This document shows positions 6,322-11,370 of a DNA stretch of 11,370 nucleotides, piece after piece. This DNA comes from Nitrospirota bacterium (GTDB lineage Bacteria > Nitrospirota > Thermodesulfovibrionia > JACRGW01). A program made the translations under genes and the position numbers. Location of the stretch: NCBI GenBank assembly GCA_016212195.1, contig JACRGW010000052.1, forward strand, positions 1 through 11,370, given 5' to 3'. The notes below the pieces were generated by a model. That model made no database searches. It had not been told where the DNA came from and was given only the letters and a program-made list of their open reading frames with translations. Numbering within the stretch: the first letter of the stretch is position 1; the number at the start of each line of letters is the position of its first letter.

Positions 6322-6840
6322 ATGAAGGTCTATATATCAGAAAGTGCTTTTATGGATTTAGTGCTCTCCTCTGCAGAGGTATATAAAAAAGAATGCCTCG
6401 GCATTCTACTTGGCTATCGCCTTGAGGATCGTTTCATAATAGAACATGCCTTTACATATCAGACAGCCAAGAGAGGACATAAAGGCGTAAGCTTCCACAG
6501 GGGACATAAAAAGATAGACGCCCTCCTTGAAAAATTCGAGAGACTACAGGTCCTCGGGGATTTTCATTCCCATACACAGTTCGGGGAGTTTAAAGGGATT
6601 GCAAATCCGAGTCCAGAAGATGTTTCTGGGATGGAGCCCGGGAAGATCTATATTATACTGGCGATAAATGATAATGAAAGGACAAGACCCTGGAAGGAGA
6701 ACAGGGATAAAACTGCTTCCGGAAGTATAGGTACTTTCTATTATAAAATATCTGCCTACCACATTGACCCAAAAGACCATTTTATAAAAAAGGCAAAGAT
6801 ATACTGCCACTTCCCCACCGGCTTTAACGGGACGGCTTAA
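6322..6840 (+). CDS. JAMM/MPN-domain metalloprotease (prokaryotic Mov34/PAD-1 type) with lengthened motif
   Basis: The 172-residue protein has the JAMM zinc-site layout: E24 in KKECLGILLG, H82-S-H84 in GDFHSH, and S97-P-E-D100. In the usual motif the second His and the Ser are seven residues apart; here there are twelve (TQFGEFKGIANP), so the loop carries about five extra residues while all ligands are kept. Family members cut isopeptide or C-terminal bonds of ubiquitin-like or sulfur-carrier proteins, or act as zinc peptidases; the substrate cannot be told, and no E1, ThiS or MoaD-like gene is in the window. It is cytoplasmic (no signal or membrane segment). The gene closes the galT operon; its start has no clear ribosome site, so coupling or weak translation is likely. 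The stop TAA directly abuts the stop of the convergent helicase gene. Confidence 0.85.
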   Translation: MKVYISESAFMDLVLSSAEVYKKECLGILLGYRLEDRFIIEHAFTYQTAKRGHKGVSFHRGHKKIDALLEKFERLQVLGDFHSHTQFGEFKGIANPSPEDVSGMEPGKIYIILAINDNERTRPWKENRDKTASGSIGTFYYKISAYHIDPKDHFIKKAKIYCHFPTGFNGTA

Positions 6841-9708
6841 TTATTTTGGACAAATCCCCTGATATGCACAGTAATCGCATGCCATATAGGTAGGCCTTGC
6901 GGTGAAATCCTTTTTCCTGACGCCTTCAGAAACTTCTCTTATTAAATCTACTGTTTTAAGGAGGTCCTTTTCTTTCTTGACAGTTATCCCGATAAGGCCT
7001 GATTCTATAAACCTAAGCTCGAGTTTGTCAGGGATTTTACCAAAACGTTCTTTATAGGCAAGGGCATAAATCGAAAGCTGAAGGCTTTCCTTTGCCTTTC
7101 TATGCGCATCCTCTTCCTTGTAAACTTCAGAGGTCTTGTAATCTATAATAATTACCTCACCATTCCTGATGTCTACCCTGTCCCACCGCCCCTTTATAAG
7201 GTTTTTATCGAGGAGGAAACCAAAATCCTTTTCTATATGAGTAGGTGGGTCTTTTCCCTTTTCTTCTCTGAAAAATTTCCTCAGTGCCTCCTTCCCTGCC
7301 TCGAATCTCTTCTCCTCATGTTCTCTCGTAAGAAAACCCTCACTCCTCCATGCACCCTCAAAGACCCTGATTATATCCTCTTCGGTCACAGGCAAACCAG
7401 CAACCCTCCTCCTGTGATATTCCTTAATCGCCTCATGTATGGCAAATCCATAAATGATAGCATGGTGACGGAGGATAGGCACCCTCAGGATGTGGACATA
7501 TTTGTATTTTAAAGGACATGTTATATAGTCATCGATCTGGTAATGGCTCAGAGTAAGGATACCGTCTTCTGAGGAGAGATGCATAGATATAGCCTCTTCG
7601 CTTTGTTGTGCAAAACCCTTTAGTGTTTCAAGGGCCGAGGTCTTGATTACGGGCTCTCTAACATCAGGAAGGTCGAGGGCCTCACTAATAAATCTGCTCA
7701 ACTTTCTTGCCCTCTGTCCGCCGTAATCCCTTGCACATGTAAAGTACAGCTCTTTCTTTGCCCTTGTCATACCGACATAGAAGAGTCTCCTTTCTTCCTC
7801 CATATGGAAATCTCCTGCAGGGAGTATGTCTTTGATAAGGGGTTCGGGGATCTCTATAGGGTCTGCCCTTTTGTCTGTAGGGAATTTTCTCTCTACAAGA
7901 CCAACCATGAAGACTACAAGAAACTCCAGACCTTTTGCCTTATGTATAGTCATGACCTGGACTGCATCGGAATCGAGATCGGCTTCAGCGGCAGGAGGAT
8001 CATCACCTGCCTCAATCATGAGATCAAGGTGGTCAACAAATTGTGGAACCCTGTCGAGGAGTGTAATAAACCCAAAGTTCTTAACTATCTCGAAAAACCT
8101 TGCTATGTTCTGGACCTTTTCATCTGATTGAGGGTTTCCCTCCTGGCTTAACCCCGCAAGATAACCACTTTCGATAAGAAATTTATATAGTAGTTGTCCT
8201 GTAGGGAGATCCTTAGAAAGCTCAACATATCTTTTTATATCTTCCATCAATTTCTGGATAGTGGCTTTGCCTTCGACAGAAATCTCTTCAAGTTCAGGCA
8301 TTTCATCGAGACGGGAGAAGATATAATGGAGAGTCTGGTTCCCTCTCGATGCCCTGTTCATACAGAGAATGAGGTCTGACATTTTCAGCCTATAAAGTTC
8401 AGAGCTTGCAAGATGGTAAAGGCTTACGCTGTCCCCAAACCTTGATATTGCCTTAATAAAGGCTATGAGGAGCTTAACCTCCAGTCTTGTGTAAAGACCC
8501 CTGTTACCTGTAAATCTGAAAGGAATACCTTTCATGTTAAATGCCCTTAGTATTGGGTCGGCATCATTATTTGCCCTTACAAGAATAGCCAGGTCTTTAT
8601 ATCTGTAATCTGAAGCTATCTTTTCCTCTATCAGTTTTGCTATACCATCTGCCTCGCTCGATACAGTATCGTACTGTAAAAAGGTGACAGAAAGCCCTTC
8701 CTCATAAGCTGTTAGTCTCTTGTTAATCCTATTCTTTACCTCAAGTCTATCTGGGTTGTTATGCTGGATTAGCCGATAGGCAGAGTCAAGAAGTCGCTGT
8801 CCTGATCGATAATTCCTTATAAGCACTACCTGTTTTGCATTGGGATAATAATTCATAAAATTAAGGATATTGCTTATTGCCGCACCCCTGAACTTATAAA
8901 TACTCTGATCATCATCACCAACTACTGTAATGTTTTTGTATCTTTCAGAGAGGATTTTTACAAGCTGGAACTGGGCATAGTTTGTATCCTGAAATTCATC
9001 CACGAGGATATACCTGAATCTATCCTGATATCTTCTAAGAATTGATGGATGGGTTCTGAAGAGTTTCAGGGTGAGGTTTACCTGATCCCCGAAATCTACA
9101 AAACCTTCCCTTGCCATGAGGTTCTGATATGTTTTATAGGTTCTGGCTATCTCTAACTGTTTTGAAGCGATTTCGGTAAGTTCCTTATCATCGTTCGTAG
9201 TTGCATTTTTCATTAAATCTTCGGCATAGATGAGATATTCCTCAGGACTTATATCTTCGTCCTTAGTCCTGCTTATTACCTTCAGGATTGCCTCTATATG
9301 TTTTGTAGGATTACCTAAGGGTCTGTAATACGATAAAGGGAAATCAAATAGGTATTCTTTGAAGAATATCGCCTGTTCTGGCTGTGAAAGGACTCTGAAA
9401 TCAGGTGTGAGTCCGAGTTCAAGGGCATGTTCTCTGAGAACCCTGTCCCCGAAAGAGTGGAATGTGCTTATCCATACATCAGCGTAACCATAGGGGAGAA
9501 GGATATCAACCCTCTCTTCCATCTCGAGTGCAGCCTTCTCAGTAAATGTGAGGGCAAGGATTTCTTCGGGCCTTACTTTCTTTGAGGATATAAGGTGGAC
9601 GATCCTCTGCGTGATGACTGTGGTCTTTCCTGTTCCTGCCCCGGCGATGATAAGGAGGGGGCCTTCTCCATATTCAACAGCCTCTTTCTGTTCGTCATTA
9701 AGTTCCAT
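6841..9708 (-). CDS. UvrD/PcrA-type DNA helicase fused to RecB/Cas4-like Fe-S nuclease
   Basis: This 955-residue protein joins two machines. Residues 1-690 are a superfamily 1A helicase: Q-motif near 3-11, Walker A GAGTGKTT (23-30), Walker B DEFQD (237-241), motif III GDDDQSIYKFRGA (264-276), IRNYRSG (297-303), TIHKAKGLEF (587-596), and YVGMTRAKKELY (644-655). Residues 718-955 are a PD-(D/E)XK nuclease of the RecB/AddB/Cas4 group: H759, D843 in GRWDRVD, D856-x-K858 in IIDYKTS, and QLSIYA (877-882). Cysteines C731, C944, C947 and C953 have the spacing of the 4Fe-4S cluster of AddB, AdnB and Cas4. Such proteins process DNA ends; AdnAB is the closest known design. No partner subunit is in the window. 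The ribosome site is poor; a 51-codon RHH gene ends 50 bases upstream and is probably co-transcribed. Confidence 0.92.
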   Translation of the reverse strand: MELNDEQKEAVEYGEGPLLIIAGAGTGKTTVITQRIVHLISSKKVRPEEILALTFTEKAALEMEERVDILLPYGYADVWISTFHSFGDRVLREHALELGLTPDFRVLSQPEQAIFFKEYLFDFPLSYYRPLGNPTKHIEAILKVISRTKDEDISPEEYLIYAEDLMKNATTNDDKELTEIASKQLEIARTYKTYQNLMAREGFVDFGDQVNLTLKLFRTHPSILRRYQDRFRYILVDEFQDTNYAQFQLVKILSERYKNITVVGDDDQSIYKFRGAAISNILNFMNYYPNAKQVVLIRNYRSGQRLLDSAYRLIQHNNPDRLEVKNRINKRLTAYEEGLSVTFLQYDTVSSEADGIAKLIEEKIASDYRYKDLAILVRANNDADPILRAFNMKGIPFRFTGNRGLYTRLEVKLLIAFIKAISRFGDSVSLYHLASSELYRLKMSDLILCMNRASRGNQTLHYIFSRLDEMPELEEISVEGKATIQKLMEDIKRYVELSKDLPTGQLLYKFLIESGYLAGLSQEGNPQSDEKVQNIARFFEIVKNFGFITLLDRVPQFVDHLDLMIEAGDDPPAAEADLDSDAVQVMTIHKAKGLEFLVVFMVGLVERKFPTDKRADPIEIPEPLIKDILPAGDFHMEEERRLFYVGMTRAKKELYFTCARDYGGQRARKLSRFISEALDLPDVREPVIKTSALETLKGFAQQSEEAISMHLSSEDGILTLSHYQIDDYITCPLKYKYVHILRVPILRHHAIIYGFAIHEAIKEYHRRRVAGLPVTEEDIIRVFEGAWRSEGFLTREHEEKRFEAGKEALRKFFREEKGKDPPTHIEKDFGFLLDKNLIKGRWDRVDIRNGEVIIIDYKTSEVYKEEDAHRKAKESLQLSIYALAYKERFGKIPDKLELRFIESGLIGITVKKEKDLLKTVDLIREVSEGVRKKDFTARPTYMACDYCAYQGICPK

Positions 9709-9758
9709 TTCTATTAGTCGAAGACTATTTGAGGCACCGACTTTAAGGTCTTAAACCC

Positions 9759-9914
9759 TCAGCTTTTTTCTTTCTTTGGATTTTGTTGAAGGTGTTTCTC
9801 ATAGAACAGGAAAGTGGTTCTTAAAAAATCTGATCGGCTCTTATTCTCCTTTTTTGCCATCCTGTCTATCCGCTTAAGCAGGCTATCCGATATCACGATA
9901 TTAATGCGTCCCAT
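9759..9914 (-). CDS. Ribbon-helix-helix (CopG/MetJ-Arc type) DNA-binding protein, 51 residues
   Basis: A short gene on the minus strand encodes MGRINIVISDSLLKRIDRMA (residues 1-20), then KKENKSRSDFLRTTFLFYEKH (21-41 in outline) and a Lys-rich tail. The first strand RINIVIS, helix LLKRIDRMAKKE, turn with NKSRSDF and second helix DFLRTTFLFYEKHL are the ribbon-helix-helix fold, complete in length for the family. GGAGG (9920-9924) is 5 bases before the ATG, a strong ribosome site. Such proteins are dimeric repressors, often antitoxins or autoregulators. No toxin gene follows; instead the helicase-nuclease starts 50 bases downstream, so the likely job is control of that operon through the inverted repeats just upstream. 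Its function as an antitoxin is not supported by context. Confidence 0.85.
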   Translation of the reverse strand: MGRINIVISDSLLKRIDRMAKKENKSRSDFLRTTFLFYEKHLQQNPKKEKS

Positions 9915-9940
9915 AAAAACCTCCGGTTAGATAAAATATT

Positions 9941-9981
9941 GGTTAACTGTTTGGATGAATAGTAACTATTAAACTTTAACC
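9941..9981. promoter_or_regulatory. Nested inverted repeats in the RHH gene promoter, candidate operator
   Basis: The central AATAG-TAA-CTATT (9958-9970) is a perfect 5-bp inverted repeat. It is flanked by GTTT (9949-9952) and AAAC (9971-9974), then by GGTTAA (9941-9946) and TTAACC (9976-9981), which pair with each other. The whole is a roughly symmetrical 41-bp element. It covers the predicted -10 and start of transcription of the RHH gene, where an RHH repressor would act. AT-rich sequence makes some of this possible by chance. Confidence 0.45.
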
Positions 9982-10002
9982 CTTCTTAAGGTGAGTAGTC
10001 AA
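9973..10002 (-). promoter_or_regulatory. Candidate promoter of the RHH-helicase operon
   Basis: On the minus strand TTGACT (9997-10002) is followed after 18 bases by TAAAGT (9973-9978), a moderate sigma70 pair. It predicts a start near 9966 and a leader of about 50 bases. Confidence 0.4.
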
Positions 10003-10068
10003 CAAATATTTACTTTAAAAAAGAACAAATTCCATACCAGGATAATATAGAAATGGCTATATGCATTA

Positions 10069-10097
10069 TTGACAAAAAAATACAGGAATGGTATTTA
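10069..10097 (+). promoter_or_regulatory. Candidate promoter of tRNA-Leu
   Basis: TTGACA (10069-10074) matches consensus fully and is followed after 17 bases by TATTTA (10092-10097). A second possible -10, TATAAA at 10133-10138, is closer to the tRNA but has no good -35. Confidence 0.5.
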
Positions 10098-10133
10098 AAC
10101 TCAGATAATAGTTATCGATCATAGGATAAGCCT

Positions 10134-10152
10134 ATAAAGGCGCAACCTTTAT
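10134..10152 (+). other. Stem-loop in the tRNA-Leu leader
   Basis: ATAAAGG (10134-10140) and CCTTTAT (10146-10152) are a perfect 7-bp stem around the loop CGCAA, ending four bases before the tRNA. It may be a processing signal or chance; it is AT-rich and only a short TTTT (10152-10155) follows. Confidence 0.35.
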
Positions 10153-10155
10153 TTT

Positions 10156-10242
10156 GCCGGCGTGGTGAAACAGGTAGACGCACCGGACTCAAAATCCGGC
10201 GGGGGCAACCCCATGTCGGTTCGACTCCGACCGCCGGCACCA
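10156..10242 (+). tRNA. tRNA-Leu, anticodon CAA, CCA encoded
   Basis: The acceptor stem GCCGGCG (10156-10162) pairs with CGCCGGC (10232-10238), followed by A and an encoded CCA. The anticodon stem CCGGA/TCCGG (10183-10187, 10195-10199) holds the loop CTCAAAA with anticodon CAA at 10190-10192, reading TTG codons. The long variable arm GGGGG-CAA-CCCC (about 10200-10212) is the class II form of tRNA-Leu. The T arm is GTCGG-TTCGACT-CCGAC. All stems pair, so the gene is intact. It is 13 bases before the VIT-like gene. Confidence 0.97.
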
Positions 10243-10255
10243 GTTTAGAATCTTA

Positions 10256-10732
10256 ATGATACATTCTTTAAAAATAGGATTCAGCTTCGGTATTACATCC
10301 GGTATAATCACAACACTCGGATTGATTATAGGTTTACATTCAGGCACCCATTCGAAACCTGTGATTATAGGTGGTATACTCACAATAGCAATCGCAGATG
10401 CCTTCTCTGACGCACTGGGGATTCATATCTCCGAGGAGTCTGAGAACAGACATACCACAAAGGAGATATGGTGGTCAACAATCGCTACCTTCTTTTCTAA
10501 ATTCTTTTTTTCAATAACATTCATCATCCCTGTCCTCTTACTTTCACTCACAACTGCGATTATAGCAAGTATCATCTGGGGGCTCTCTCTCCTTGGGTTC
10601 TTCAGTTATTACCTCGCGAGAGAGCAGAAGGTAAAACCCTATATAGTGATTTTCGAACACCTGCTGATTGCGATAGTAGTCATGGTTATAACACATTATG
10701 TCGGTTACTGGATTAGGGAGGTGTTTGTTTAG
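10256..10732 (+). CDS. Small VIT/CCC1-like integral membrane protein
   Basis: The 158-residue protein has about five membrane segments (near 8-28, 35-55, 76-97, 98-120, 130-150). The first two match the VIT1/CCC1 iron-manganese transporter family: GITSGIITTLGLIIGL corresponds to the family's GxxDGIVTTLGLVVG, and ADAFSDALGIHISEESE to ADALSMALGxYLSxxSE. Two positions important for metal passage differ: the Asp of DGI is S15, and the Met of the second helix is D52. The hydrophilic metal-binding domain between helices 2 and 3 is also only a short linker (60-75). It may therefore move another ion or do another job. The ATG is 13 bases from the tRNA end, with no ribosome site, so it is probably read from the tRNA promoter. 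The gene ends one base from the convergent hisB. Confidence 0.78.
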   Translation: MIHSLKIGFSFGITSGIITTLGLIIGLHSGTHSKPVIIGGILTIAIADAFSDALGIHISEESENRHTTKEIWWSTIATFFSKFFFSITFIIPVLLLSLTTAIIASIIWGLSLLGFFSYYLAREQKVKPYIVIFEHLLIAIVVMVITHYVGYWIREVFV

Positions 10733-10733
10733 T

Positions 10734-11321
10734 TTATAGCCTTCCCTTTGTGGACGGAATCCCCTTTATCCTCGGATCGATCTTCGTGGCCTGATCGAGG
10801 GACCGTCCAAATGCTTTAAATACCGCTTCAAGAATATGGTGTGTATCCCTTCCGTATATTAGATTTATATGGAGTGTGATACCTGAGTGGTTCACGATAG
10901 AGCGGAAGAAGTCTTCAACAAGGTCAGGATCGAATTCCTTAAGTTTAGCCTTTTTGGGCAATTTTACATTATAAATTAAATAGGGCCTCCCACTTATATC
11001 AATAGATACTGTAGCAAGAGTCTCGTCCATAGGGATGGACGCCTCTCCGTACCTCTTTATTCCCTTTTTATCACCCAGGGCCTTTTTTATCGCATTGCCA
11101 AGAATGATTCCTATATCCTCAACAGTATGGTGATAATCAACCTCTGTATCACCCTTTGCCCTGAGCCTTAAGTCAAAAAGCCCATGTCTTGAAAAAAGAG
11201 AAAGCATATGATCAAGGAATGGGATAGCTGTCTTTATATCGTAATTTCCCTTCCCATCAATTTTTAAATAAACCTTTATATCCGTCTCTTTCGTCTTTCT
11301 TTCTATCTTAGCTGTTCTCAT
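10734..11321 (-). CDS. hisB: Imidazoleglycerol-phosphate dehydratase, monofunctional
   Basis: The 195-residue enzyme is full length for monofunctional IGPD, the step of histidine synthesis that dehydrates imidazoleglycerol phosphate to imidazole-acetol phosphate. It shows FLDHML with H38, DYHHTVEDIG with H64, H65 and E68, PMDET (98-102), NHSG with H145, and DTHHILEAVFKAFGRSL with H161, H162 and E165. These His/Glu residues build the two metal sites of the active 24-mer. No phosphatase domain is attached. A purine-rich AGGGGG (11328-11333) precedes the ATG by 6 bases, and an in-frame TGA a few codons upstream rules out a longer start. Other his genes, if present, would lie beyond the right edge of the window, upstream, or elsewhere in the genome. 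Confidence 0.97.
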   Translation of the reverse strand: MRTAKIERKTKETDIKVYLKIDGKGNYDIKTAIPFLDHMLSLFSRHGLFDLRLRAKGDTEVDYHHTVEDIGIILGNAIKKALGDKKGIKRYGEASIPMDETLATVSIDISGRPYLIYNVKLPKKAKLKEFDPDLVEDFFRSIVNHSGITLHINLIYGRDTHHILEAVFKAFGRSLDQATKIDPRIKGIPSTKGRL

Positions 11322-11352
11322 CGGTTGCCCCCTATCTCATTTTTGAAAGACT

Positions 11353-11358
11353 ATTATA
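11353..11358 (-). promoter_or_regulatory. Candidate -10 element upstream of hisB
   Basis: The minus strand reads TATAAT, a perfect -10, 32 bases before the hisB ATG. A -35 would lie outside the window, so this is half a promoter. If real, hisB is the first gene of its transcript and not part of a longer his operon upstream. Confidence 0.35.
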
Positions 11359-11370
11359 TCTTCAACTCCA

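Noticed and set aside
7804..8131. Two plus-strand open frames of over 100 codons within the helicase gene
   Set aside because: They are antisense shadows of the helicase coding sequence, with no ribosome site and no recognisable fold.
9759..9914. RHH protein as antitoxin of a type II toxin pair
   Set aside because: No small toxin frame lies next to it; the next gene is the large helicase-nuclease.
10134..10155. Rho-independent terminator before the tRNA
   Set aside because: The stem is AT-rich with only four T after it and lies between the promoter candidate and the tRNA; it would stop the tRNA itself.
10156..10242. tRNA-Leu as an integration site of a mobile element
   Set aside because: No integrase gene and no repeat of the tRNA 3' end were seen in the window.
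1..11370. CRISPR array or insertion sequence
   Set aside because: No regularly spaced repeats and no transposase-like frame or terminal inverted repeats with target duplications were seen.

Overview
The window looks like chromosomal DNA from a bacterium of moderate-to-low GC. The signs are a CCA-encoding class II tRNA-Leu, AGGAG-type ribosome sites, sigma70-like -35/-10 pairs, and a LexA repressor. The set of families (long-chain polyprenyl synthase, AMMECR1, GalT, UspA, JAMM protease, UvrD-nuclease fusion, small VIT-like membrane protein) would fit an anaerobic lineage such as Nitrospirota or a Deltaproteobacteria-like group. That placement is an impression of the gene set, not a measurement.

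Region 1 (1-1643) looks accessory. A lexA gene runs off the left edge on the minus strand. Its upstream region carries a promoter and a perfect inverted repeat that could be its own operator. Divergent from it is a two-gene module: a DUF6922-type protein followed by an AbiEii-family nucleotidyltransferase, a likely toxin-antitoxin or abortive-infection pair sharing the lexA intergenic region. Neither lexA nor the DUF6922 gene has a ribosome site, and both predicted transcript starts fall within a few bases of the ATG.

Region 2 (1677-4399, minus) is one operon behind a strong promoter. It encodes a long-chain polyprenyl diphosphate synthase, AMMECR1, a small membrane-anchored coiled-coil protein, and an exported DUF1460-type cysteine amidase. 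The order suggests prenyl-lipid and envelope functions.

Region 3 (4545-6840, plus) is a second operon: galT, a universal stress protein gene interrupted by an in-frame TAG, a 73-residue Lys/Glu-rich protein, and a JAMM-type metalloprotease with a lengthened zinc motif. The operon ends with its stop codon directly against the stop of the next, convergent gene.

Region 4 (6841-9914, minus) holds a 955-residue UvrD-type helicase fused to a RecB/Cas4-like nuclease with four Fe-S-type cysteines. It is preceded by a 51-residue ribbon-helix-helix protein whose promoter overlaps nested inverted repeats.

Region 5 (10069-11370) holds tRNA-Leu(CAA), a VIT/CCC1-like membrane protein starting 13 bases after the tRNA end, and the convergent histidine-biosynthesis gene hisB, separated from it by one base.

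I see no insertion sequence, CRISPR array or obvious rho-independent terminator. Nothing here is a clearly new system. The best leads are the lexA/TA junction, the RHH-helicase-nuclease operon, the amber-interrupted usp gene and the JAMM operon.
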